A DNA stretch of 64,000 nucleotides from NCBI RefSeq assembly GCF_900106585.1, contig NZ_FNWH01000006.1:806001-870000 (forward strand), given 5' to 3'. Below, piece by piece: positions 57,862 through 64,000 of this stretch. The notes beneath the pieces are model-generated. The model was not told the DNA's origin and did not search any database. It worked only from the letters and a program-made list of their open reading frames with translations. A program made the position numbers and the translations under genes. This DNA is from Acidaminococcus timonensis (GTDB lineage: Bacteria > Bacillota > Negativicutes > Acidaminococcales > Acidaminococcaceae). Every line of letters begins with the position of its first letter. The first letter of the stretch is position 1.

Positions 57862-57890
57862 ATTCTACACGCTCGCTTTCAGTTTATCAG

Positions 57891-57978
57891 GTTCGTAGTT
57901 CATCGTTCATAGTTCATCGTTCAAACAAATTTGCCCCCGGCGAATTTGCTCCATCGGCTAGAGACTGGTGCCTGGAGA
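57891..57978 (-). repeat. Heptamer array (GTTCATC)n and a degenerate second array
   Basis: GTTCGTA, GTTCATC, GTTCATA, GTTCATC and GTTCAAA fill 57891-57925. A weaker array, CTAGAGA, CTGGTGC and CTGGAGA, fills 57958-57978 and abuts the end of the DMT transporter gene. The unit length matches the other arrays, while the sequence differs. Confidence 0.75.
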
Positions 57979-57980
57979 CT

Positions 57981-58904
57981 TTATGATTTTTTGAGTGCCA
58001 CAAACGCCCCGCTGATCATGAGCACCATGCCGATCATCATTTTCGTCGTGATGGGTTCCCCTACGAAGAGCAGGGCAAACACCGGGCTCAGGGCCGGCTT
58101 GATGAAATAGGTCAGGCTGCCCAGGGCCACACCACCCCATTCGATGGCCAGGAACCAGCTCAGGAAGGCCACCAGGGTAATGCCGATGTACAGAACCAGG
58201 ACCCAGGGCAGATTTTCCCAGGTGTAGCCGGTGAAGAGAGGAACACAGGCGTAATTGGCAAAGCCGTGGGCCATCAGCCATTGGGACACAGCCGGGATGT
58301 GGGACAGGCCGGCCACCAGCAGCAGCTGGACACCACCCCAGAAAAAGGACCAGGCAGTCACCGTGATGCTGCCCAGATCCGTTATCAGCTTCTTGCCGCC
58401 CACGGCGTACAGGCTGTAGCAGACCACGCACAACAACAGGGCTGCCACTCCCACCGGATCCATGGTCATATGGAAGGGATCCACCAGAATGGCAATGGCC
58501 AGCACCTGCAACGCCAGAGCAATTCCCTCCCGCCGGGTAACAGGCGTATGGAGCAGCAGGGCCGCCAGCATGATGATGAACAGAGGCGTACTGGAAAAGA
58601 TGACGCCGGTGTTGGCTGCCCCCAGAGTGGCTGAAGCCATCTGGTACAGGGGGCCTACGATGGTAATGCCGGAAAAGGCCAGCAGGGCACACAGCTTCAT
58701 CTGGGCTGCATGGATGTGTGTATCCATGGCCTTCAGCCGGGCCCGGCTCCAGGGCATCAAAAACAGTCCACACAGAAAGTATCGAGTGGCGTTCACCTGG
58801 ACCCCGTTCAGATCCGCATTGATCTTTTTCATAGCCACTTCCGTCAGGCTGAACAGGACCCCTGCCAGCAGCATGCAGAAAATGGCCTTCTGGTTCTTGG
58901 TCAT
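57981..58904 (-). CDS. DMT-superfamily (EamA) transporter
   Basis: A 307-residue permease with ten predicted helices in two EamA repeats (first repeat from FCMLLAGVLFSLTEVAMKKIN, second from the WSFFWGGVQLLL region). The late LSYLTWF-type segment reads FLSWFLAIEWGGVALGSLTYFIKPALSPVFA, which is typical. Substrates of such transporters are amino acids, nucleotides or other metabolites, and this one is not known. It is followed 21 bases upstream by the DUF4153 gene on the same strand. Confidence 0.85.
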   Translation of the reverse strand: MTKNQKAIFCMLLAGVLFSLTEVAMKKINADLNGVQVNATRYFLCGLFLMPWSRARLKAMDTHIHAAQMKLCALLAFSGITIVGPLYQMASATLGAANTGVIFSSTPLFIIMLAALLLHTPVTRREGIALALQVLAIAILVDPFHMTMDPVGVAALLLCVVCYSLYAVGGKKLITDLGSITVTAWSFFWGGVQLLLVAGLSHIPAVSQWLMAHGFANYACVPLFTGYTWENLPWVLVLYIGITLVAFLSWFLAIEWGGVALGSLTYFIKPALSPVFALLFVGEPITTKMMIGMVLMISGAFVALKKS

Positions 58905-58925
58905 AGAGGAGGATGCCTTCTTTCT

Positions 58926-60560
58926 TTATTTTGTCAGCAGGGTTCCTCTGCCATTGATTTGTTTACCCGGCTGGGCCTGGAATCCTGCTCGGTCTCCACT
59001 CAGAGAGAAGAGTATCAGCTTGTGCTGGCCGTCCAGCTGGAATTCCAGGGCCTCCGGAGGAACGGCGCCGCCGGAAGGGTATTTCTCAGTCAATTTCTTC
59101 AGCTGCCGGGACACATCCCAGGTCTGTTCCGTCTGACTGGGCAGCCCGTACTGCAGTTTCCCTGCCCGGATGGCAAAACCGCGTTCCAGGCTTGCGGTAC
59201 TATATCCGGCCACAGGGATATTCAGCCGTTCAGTCCGATAATGCAGGTTATTGCCCCGTACGGTCTGGACAGGTTCCCGAGGCAGCGTGGCCAGAAAGTC
59301 CAGCTGCTGCCGGATCCGTTCCACATTGGGATATCGCCAGCTGCCCGGACTATGGGACAGGTAAGCAAAGCTGCTGCGGAGGAGTTTACTGTCTTCCGGC
59401 GATAGATTCCGCCCGCTGGCCAGCTGATCTCCCTGTACCAGCTGGTTCCGCTCCAGCACCCCATCCAGCCGCCGGGCCTGGAACCAGGCGGGCAGGTCGA
59501 TGAGATTGAGCGGCGTCAGGATCAGTACCAGAGTCAGCAGGCTACTCAAAAGGTACAGTTTCCGGGGTTTCCACCGGAAGAAGCCACACACCAGGGTGCA
59601 GATTCCGAATCCCGTACAGCACAGGGACAGGTACCGCAGAGAGGTCAGGCTGTAGGCGGAAAGCCGGATGTACAGGCCGGCAAACTGGCCGATGAGCACC
59701 GGGATCAGCAGCAGGGCGCCCCAGTGCAGGGCTTTTTTCTGCCAGGCCGGTTCCCCCTTCCAGAAGGAGAAGTACAGCAGGGCGTACACCGCCATCAGGA
59801 ACAGGCCGAAGGGGTTCATGAGCCCCACGGGCAGGCTCTTCTGCCACAGGCTGCGTACCAGATACTGGTAGACCACCAGCAGCAGGAATATGGCGCAGGG
59901 CAGCAGGATCCGTTTCCAGAGAGTGGTATAGAGCGGCGGCACGGAGACCGGGTCGTCAGCTTTGGGGATGCAGGAGATGAAATACTGGAACCCCGCCACG
60001 CCAAAGGAAAGATAAGAAATCCACAGCATCCAGGGCAGGTCCAGGGGATACAGCAGCAAGCTGACGCTGGTGTAGCACAGACCCAGCATACAGTTCACCA
60101 CGGACGCCAGCAGCAAGGTCTTCACACCCGCCACCACAAAATGGCCAAACAGCTGGGGTTTGCCTTCCCGGCTGTCACAGAAAAACAGGCTGAGTTCCAG
60201 GCAAAGAGGCAGCAGGCCGACCAGCACCAGCAGCACATACTGGGAAAAGCCGGTACCGGGAAGTCGCTCCAAAAAACGCCACAAAAGCAGAAAAAACAGG
60301 AAGCAGGCCGCGTCCCGACGCAGTTCCACCCGGCCGTACCGTTCGTTGTACAGGCGCCAGGGAACGGAAACAAGGGCGACGACACCCGCGGCCAAAAGGG
60401 CCGAAGAAAAGTTGTTCTTCTGGAGCAGCCAGGAAAGGTTGCCGGACACCAGCACAAAAAACCAGGCCAGGGCAATGCCCCAGGTGGCGATCAGAGCCGG
60501 TTTGAACCGCTGGTTCCGCTCCCAGATGCCCAGAAAAAAAGAATGGATACGAGAAAGCAT
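58926..60560 (-). CDS. DUF4153 membrane protein
   Basis: A 544-residue protein with about twelve hydrophobic helices in residues 15-365 and a soluble C-terminal domain (365-544) containing repeated HxY/YxT motifs (RTERLNIPVAGYSTASLERG). The membrane part matches the DUF4153 group, which often occurs near cell-envelope genes. The role is unknown. I use the ATG at 60560 behind AAGGAGGGG; a TTG directly before it gives one more residue. Confidence 0.78.
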   Translation of the reverse strand: MLSRIHSFFLGIWERNQRFKPALIATWGIALAWFFVLVSGNLSWLLQKNNFSSALLAAGVVALVSVPWRLYNERYGRVELRRDAACFLFFLLLWRFLERLPGTGFSQYVLLVLVGLLPLCLELSLFFCDSREGKPQLFGHFVVAGVKTLLLASVVNCMLGLCYTSVSLLLYPLDLPWMLWISYLSFGVAGFQYFISCIPKADDPVSVPPLYTTLWKRILLPCAIFLLLVVYQYLVRSLWQKSLPVGLMNPFGLFLMAVYALLYFSFWKGEPAWQKKALHWGALLLIPVLIGQFAGLYIRLSAYSLTSLRYLSLCCTGFGICTLVCGFFRWKPRKLYLLSSLLTLVLILTPLNLIDLPAWFQARRLDGVLERNQLVQGDQLASGRNLSPEDSKLLRSSFAYLSHSPGSWRYPNVERIRQQLDFLATLPREPVQTVRGNNLHYRTERLNIPVAGYSTASLERGFAIRAGKLQYGLPSQTEQTWDVSRQLKKLTEKYPSGGAVPPEALEFQLDGQHKLILFSLSGDRAGFQAQPGKQINGRGTLLTK

Positions 60561-60649
60561 CAAAGGATCCCCTCCTTAGAAAAGCTGAAATGGTGTTTTT
60601 ATTATACCATTTTGCAGGGAAAGGGAGAAGATGGAGGCGCCAGCAGGGT

Positions 60650-60712
60650 GGAACCCGCCAGGCCCGATGCGGAACCCACCAGGCCCGATGCGGAACCCAC
60701 CAGGCCCGATGC
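60650..60712. repeat. Three tandem 21-bp units leading into element A3
   Basis: The unit is GGAACCCACCAGGCCCGATGC and occurs three times (the first with one change). The fourth start continues as the family A end. Each unit combines the first bases of family A with a 10-base flank. Confidence 0.85.
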
Positions 60713-60713
60713 G

Positions 60714-60892
60714 GAACCCACCACCAGCCTCCGGCTGGTCCCCCGCCCTTAGAAAGGGCGGATAACCTTGTTGTCGAATGGGTAACGTTGCTGGTCGATC
60801 CTCCATCTCGGAACCCGACACTCCGTCCCACAGGTATCCGCCCTTTTCAAGGGCGGGGGACCGTTGCGCCCGGGCGCAATGGTGGTGGGTTT
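60714..60892. repeat. Palindromic MITE-like element, family A copy 3
   Basis: Left: GAACCCACCACC, the hairpin AGCC-TCC-GGCT and CCCCCGCCCTTAGAAAGGGCGG. Right: ATCCGCCCTTTTCAAGGGCGGGGG, the hairpin TTGCGC-CCGG-GCGCAA and GGTGGTGGG. The central sequence is related to copy 4, not to copies 1 and 2. Confidence 0.85.
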
Positions 60893-60900
60893 TATCCCTG

Positions 60901-61057
60901 TCCTCCGCCCTGGCGCATTGAAGGCGGATATAGTTGTTTTATTTGGCTGGCGTTGCTTGTCGATCCCCCATCTCGAAACCCGGCACCCCGGTCCACGGGT
61001 ATCCGCCCTTTTCAAGGGCGGGGGACCGTTGCGCCCTGGCGCAATGGTGGTGGGTTC
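60901..61057. repeat. Palindromic element, family A copy with decayed left end
   Basis: The left half is reduced to CCGCCCTGGCGCATTGAAGGCGGATA. The centre and right half match copy 4 closely, with the hairpin TTGCGCCCTGGCGCAA. The right end encodes the last 15 residues and stop of the DUF559 gene. Confidence 0.75.
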
Positions 61058-61431
61058 TTCTCCCCCTCTTCCATCCTCAGTTTTACTTCCTTATCGATCA
61101 CATACATGACCCCATCAAAATTCCTCCAGATGTCCCGATTGGTGAATCGCAGTACTTTAAAACCGTACCGGCTCAGTTCCCTTGTCCGGATGCTGTCGTA
61201 CTGCCGGGCCTCGGGAGCATAGTGCTGGCCGCCGTCGATTTCTACAATCAGCCGGGCCCGGGCACAGTAAAAATCCACAATGTACCCGGCAAGGATTTTC
61301 TGCCGCAGGAAACGGACCGGATAGGACTGCAGGAACTGGAACCACAAATGGCGTTCTTCCGGCGTCATGTGCCGGCGCATGGTCCGGGCATAGTGCTTCA
61401 GGCGGCGATCGGTCGAGGTTTCATGGTACAT
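61012..61431 (-). CDS. DUF559-family endonuclease-like protein
   Basis: A 139-residue protein of the DUF559 group, related to the very-short-patch-repair (Vsr) nuclease fold. D53 (YIVDFY) and the E64-I-D66-G-G-Q motif give a PD-(D/E)XK-type active site. N-terminal MTPEERHLWFQFL is the usual start helix. Members are small nucleases often seen near mobile DNA; function is undefined. The C-terminal tail from about residue 125 (KNPPPLRQGATVPRP) and the stop are encoded by the neighbouring family A repeat. It lies between two repeat copies, facing away from the DUF4153 gene. Confidence 0.8.
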   Translation of the reverse strand: MYHETSTDRRLKHYARTMRRHMTPEERHLWFQFLQSYPVRFLRQKILAGYIVDFYCARARLIVEIDGGQHYAPEARQYDSIRTRELSRYGFKVLRFTNRDIWRNFDGVMYVIDKEVKLRMEEGEKNPPPLRQGATVPRP

Positions 61432-61466
61432 GGTGCAGAGTCTCCTTTGTTGTAGATTGGGATGAA

Positions 61467-61646
61467 GAACCCACCACCAGCCTTCCGGCTGGTCCCCCGC
61501 CCTTAGAAAGGGCGGATATAGTTGTGGTCATTTGGCTGGCGTTGCTTGTCGATCCTCCATCTCGAAACCCGGCACTCCGGTCCACGGGTATCCGCCCTTT
61601 TCAAGGGCGGGGGACCGTTGCGCCCCGGCGCAATGGTGGTGGGTTC
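61467..61646. repeat. Palindromic MITE-like element, family A copy 4
   Basis: GAACCCACCACC, the hairpin AGCC-TTCC-GGCT and the CCCCCGCCCTTAGAAAGGGCGG / mirror core are followed by the hairpin TTGCGC-CCCG-GCGCAA and GGTGGTGGGTTC. A decayed extra right end (GTGGTGGCGGGTTCT) lies at about 61672-61687. Confidence 0.85.
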
Positions 61647-61710
61647 TTCTATCCCTCTTCTTTGCCCGCGCCGTGGTGGCGGGTTCTGTTTTCTGCGGAT
61701 TCCTCCAGCA

Positions 61711-61748
61711 AAAGGGGGGTACCGCCTGCGTTTGCGGTACCCCCTTTG
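61711..61748. terminator. Terminator of the polymerase/YolD-PC4 operon
   Basis: AAAGGGG-GTACCGC pairs with GCGGTACCCCCTTT, a few bases after the minus-strand stop. Both strands have T-rich flanks. Confidence 0.75.
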
Positions 61749-61756
61749 CTTCTTTT

Positions 61757-62320
61757 TCAGCCCCGATTCTTAAAATACTGGAACAGGATTTTGCACAGGT
61801 CCCTGGCCTCTTCTTCGCTCAGGGTGATGCCTTTGCTCATTTTTTCGTGCTCCGGAGCCCATTCCCGCAGGTCGAACTTCGGTTTCATCCCGTTGTAGGA
61901 CACCCGGTTAATCTCTTTGGTCCACCCTTTCTTGCTGGTGGACAGCACGCCCAGTTCCTCCACCAGCTCATAGCTGAAATCAGAATCTCCTTTTCCTGCC
62001 ATGCCGCTACCTCCTTGCTGTTTTTTCCTTTGCTGATCGACCCCAGGTCCATTATACCGGAAATCCTCTTTTTGGGAACCCCCCACCGTCATCATCTGCA
62101 ATTTCTCCGCAACTTCGTGATTCACTGCAGGATCCCCGGTGTAGCGATGGGCTGTTTCCACGGCTTCCTCCACCTGCTGATCCGTGGCCGCCACCAGTTC
62201 CTCATACCCCACCAGGGCCGCAAAGGGGGCAAACTGGGCAGCCCTTTGCTTCCTGGGCATCCGGGGCCGGGGCAGCGTCTTCGGATGGGGCAGCCCCACC
62301 AAGTCTTTTTCCCCGTTCAC
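61757..62320 (-). CDS. YolD-like domain fused to a PC4/YdbC ssDNA-binding domain
   Basis: One open frame of 187 residues. Residues 1-95 resemble YolD-like proteins that accompany Y-family polymerases (RAAQFAPFAALVGYEE, then QQVEEAVETAHRY). Residues 107-187 are a PC4/YdbC-type single-strand DNA-binding domain (LGVLSTSKKGWTKEINRVSYNG, KFDLREWAPEHEKMSKGITLSEEEARDL). The GTG start overlaps the polymerase stop (GTGA). Within the linker AAGGAGG lies seven bases before an in-frame ATG at 62002, so a separate 81-residue PC4 protein could also be made. The role is probably lesion-bypass support. Confidence 0.78.
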   Translation of the reverse strand: MNGEKDLVGLPHPKTLPRPRMPRKQRAAQFAPFAALVGYEELVAATDQQVEEAVETAHRYTGDPAVNHEVAEKLQMMTVGGSQKEDFRYNGPGVDQQRKKQQGGSGMAGKGDSDFSYELVEELGVLSTSKKGWTKEINRVSYNGMKPKFDLREWAPEHEKMSKGITLSEEEARDLCKILFQYFKNRG

Positions 62321-63798
62321 GCCCGATGCCCCCCTACCTGTCCGTTCCGTTCCCGGGTCATGGCCCCCTGGAGCAAGTTGCTGCCCCGCAGCAGGGCGTT
62401 CTTCCCGTACCGGGCCTGGATGTCCAGGATGGTCTGCTGCAGGCTGTCCTCCTGGTCCTCCTTTCCCTGCTCCGCCATCCCGGCGAACAGGTCCGCCTCC
62501 CGGCCCCGGACTGGCACGGCTTCCGGCGGCACCACATGTTCGGCGGTCAGGGTCACCTTCCGCACCAGCAGCAGGGGATTGCACACCCGGTCGAACAGGT
62601 CCAGGGCCGCCTGCCGGATGGCCGTTCCGGAGGCAGTATACCCGCCCGGCAGGTTCAGAGACCCATGGCCATGGACGGGGACCGGCCGTCCGTAATGGTC
62701 CTGCACCACCCGGCCCCGGTACGACCGCCGACGCCAGGGGTCCTCCAGGTTGCTCCGGTCATACCCCAGGGTCAGCACCAGCTGGTCCGTCACCCGGCTT
62801 TTCTTCACCAGGTCCAGGGCCAAAAGGTCCGCCATCTCCCACACAATGAGCCGGGCCTTGTCCGCCGGATAGGGATGCTGGAGCACCTGCCCGGACCCCA
62901 GGCTGCTGCTCCGGGGGCGGTAGGTCTTGATATCCTGCAGGGTGCAGGGTTCCCAGCCCCAGGCATGGTCGATGAGCAGCTCCGCATTCACCCCGAACAG
63001 ATGGTACAGCAGGTCCGGGTCCTGGAGGGACATGCGGGCCACAGCCCCCAGGGTATACATGCCATAGCGCTGGAGCTTGCGGGTGATCCCCGGCCCGATC
63101 CGCCAGAAATCCGTCAGGGGGCAGTGGTCCCACAGGGTCTCCCGGTACCTCTGCTCGGTCAGAGAGGCGATCCGCACCCCATCCCCGTCGGGCTCCATAT
63201 GCTTGGCCACAATGTCCATGGCCACCTTGCACAGGTACAAATTGGTGCCGATGCCGGCAGTAGCCGTGATGCCCGTCTCCTTCAACACCGCCCGGATCAT
63301 CTCCCGGATCAGCTGGCGGGCGCTGCAGCCATAGCTTTTCAGGTAGGGTGTCAGGTCCAGCAGCACTTCGTCGATGGAATACACGTGGATGTCCTCCGGG
63401 GCCATGTACCGCAGGTAGGTGCGGTACACCCGGGCGCTGGTTTCCATATAGAGCCGCATCCGGGGCACGGCGGTGATGTAGTCCAGCTCCAGGGAAGGCT
63501 GCCGGTTCAATCGAGAAGCCAGGAAGGAACGGCCGGTGAACCGGTTACGGGGGCACAGGCTGCGGCGCATGGCGTTCAGCTCCTCCACCTGGCGGATCAC
63601 CTGGAACAGCCGGGGCCGGCCGGGGATTCCCCAGGCCTTCAGGGCCGGGGAAACGGCCAGACAGATGGTCTTATCGGTACGGCTCTTATCGGCCACCACC
63701 AGACAGGCATCCAGCGGGTCCAGGCCCCGTTCCACACATTCCACCGACGCATAGAAAGATTTCAGGTCGATGGCTCCATAGATCCGCTGCTGTTCCAT
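62317..63798 (-). CDS. Y-family DNA polymerase (UmuC/UvrX-like)
   Basis: A 493-residue error-prone translesion polymerase. The catalytic metal motifs are GAIDLKSFYASVE at the N terminus and VYSIDEVLLDL, with the fingers and little-finger domain complete. It belongs to the UvrX/ImuB-like Firmicutes group with a C-terminal extension. I use the ATG at 63798 (MEQQRIYG) after GGGAGGGACAGGGA; the frame continues 20 codons upstream into the promoter. An inverted repeat between the -10 box and the start suggests damage control, likely by LexA. Confidence 0.92.
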   Translation of the reverse strand: MEQQRIYGAIDLKSFYASVECVERGLDPLDACLVVADKSRTDKTICLAVSPALKAWGIPGRPRLFQVIRQVEELNAMRRSLCPRNRFTGRSFLASRLNRQPSLELDYITAVPRMRLYMETSARVYRTYLRYMAPEDIHVYSIDEVLLDLTPYLKSYGCSARQLIREMIRAVLKETGITATAGIGTNLYLCKVAMDIVAKHMEPDGDGVRIASLTEQRYRETLWDHCPLTDFWRIGPGITRKLQRYGMYTLGAVARMSLQDPDLLYHLFGVNAELLIDHAWGWEPCTLQDIKTYRPRSSSLGSGQVLQHPYPADKARLIVWEMADLLALDLVKKSRVTDQLVLTLGYDRSNLEDPWRRRSYRGRVVQDHYGRPVPVHGHGSLNLPGGYTASGTAIRQAALDLFDRVCNPLLLVRKVTLTAEHVVPPEAVPVRGREADLFAGMAEQGKEDQEDSLQQTILDIQARYGKNALLRGSNLLQGAMTRERNGQVGGHRA

Positions 63799-63816
63799 TC
63801 CCTGTCCCTCCCGTTC

Positions 63817-63833
63817 TGTTCGTTTTATGAACA
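63817..63833 (-). promoter_or_regulatory. Operator-like inverted repeat before the Y-family polymerase
   Basis: TGTTC-N7-GAACA lies between a TATACT -10 box (63847-63852) and the start codon, where a repressor would block transcription. It is not the classic Gram-positive LexA box, but the GAAC/GTTC half-sites are shared. Confidence 0.5.
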
Positions 63834-63856
63834 TTTGTTTGTTTATAGTATAGCAC

Positions 63857-63884
63857 AAAAGGGAGGCTTCGAAAAGCCCCCCTT
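63857..63884 (-). terminator. Terminator of the gene at the right edge
   Basis: GGGAGGCTT pairs with AAGCCCCCC, about 40 bases after the stop of the partial gene, with TTTTGTG following on the minus strand. Confidence 0.6.
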
Positions 63885-63925
63885 GTCAAGATTCCATCTG
63901 ATCCAGATCCGCCCCTGTCCAGACA

Positions 63926-64000
63926 TCAGGCCTGGATGATCTTCATCCCCTGCACCACCTGGTCCGGAGTCAGGCTGCCCAGAGCATCCAGCAGGTGCAC
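63926..64000 (-). CDS. C-terminal end of an unidentified protein
   Basis: The minus-strand frame is open from the right edge and gives 24 residues (VHLLDALGSLTPDQVVQGMKIIQA) before TGA. The amphipathic helical pattern looks genuine and a terminator follows. The family cannot be told from this fragment. Confidence 0.45.
   Translation of the reverse strand: MHLLDALGSLTPDQVVQGMKIIQA

Overview
The window looks like a chromosomal segment of a Firmicute, most likely of the diderm class Negativicutes (an Acidaminococcus-like genome is my best guess). This rests on the gene set (RNase J, RNase HIII, a Gram-positive-type LexA, a lysine riboswitch, the hflX / methionine-gamma-lyase-like pair, a RodZ-like protein), strong AGGAGG ribosome sites, frequent GTG and TTG starts, and fairly high GC. 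The genus is inference; no rRNA or tRNA is present to fix it.

Layout. 1-2.4 kb: end of an unknown gene, a metallo-beta-lactamase-fold hydrolase, an Old Yellow Enzyme, then decayed mobile DNA with a serine-recombinase remnant. 2.5-5.2 kb: three small genes (SIMPL protein, exported protein, two-repeat protein) between two near-identical 122-bp direct repeats. 5.2-11.4 kb: type I restriction-modification operon hsdR-hsdM-hsdS, whose HsdS target-recognition domains are AT-rich inserts in a GC-rich frame. 11.5-18 kb: prolyl-tRNA editing protein, exported protein, pyridoxal kinase, rhodanese-TtcA fusion, gap with a palindromic operator candidate, and lexA. 18.4-20.4 kb: a second pyridoxal kinase in a tight operon with an ECF S-component and a small radical SAM protein. 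20.4-42 kb: almost all minus strand and housekeeping: dicarboxylate symporter, pepT, methionine-gamma-lyase-like protein, hflX, DEAD-box helicase, cinA, rimO, rodZ-like, ftsK, rnj, an orphan TAXI binding protein, sugar epimerase, UPF0104 protein, rnhC, a P-loop/Asp23 fusion and a PHP phosphoesterase. 42.2-45.2 kb: a three-gene minus-strand operon of a predicted PD-(D/E)XK nuclease, a Sel1-repeat protein and a WYL regulator, AT-rich in its first two genes; this is my best candidate for an undescribed defence system. 45.7-54.7 kb: MFS transporter, LysR regulator, the lysine branch dapB-asd-lysC-dapA under a lysine riboswitch with a textbook promoter, then dut and small genes. 54.9-64 kb: thiE-like, pepC, DMT transporter, DUF4153 protein, a DUF559 nuclease embedded in repeats, a YolD-PC4 fusion and a Y-family polymerase.

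The non-coding DNA is unusually structured. One family (A) is a 160-215 bp palindromic, MITE-like element with GAACCCACCACC ends and hairpins whose stems differ between copies but stay paired; it sits against gene 3' ends and supplies the last codons and stop of at least two genes. A second family consists of degenerate tandem heptamers ((CTAGTGA)n, (CGTATGA)n, (GTTCATC)n), often joined to a GCCAGC/GCTGGC hairpin and next to terminators. A third is a small bipartite hairpin repeat. Several gene scars (serine recombinase, peptide deformylase, iron alcohol dehydrogenase) lie among these repeats.
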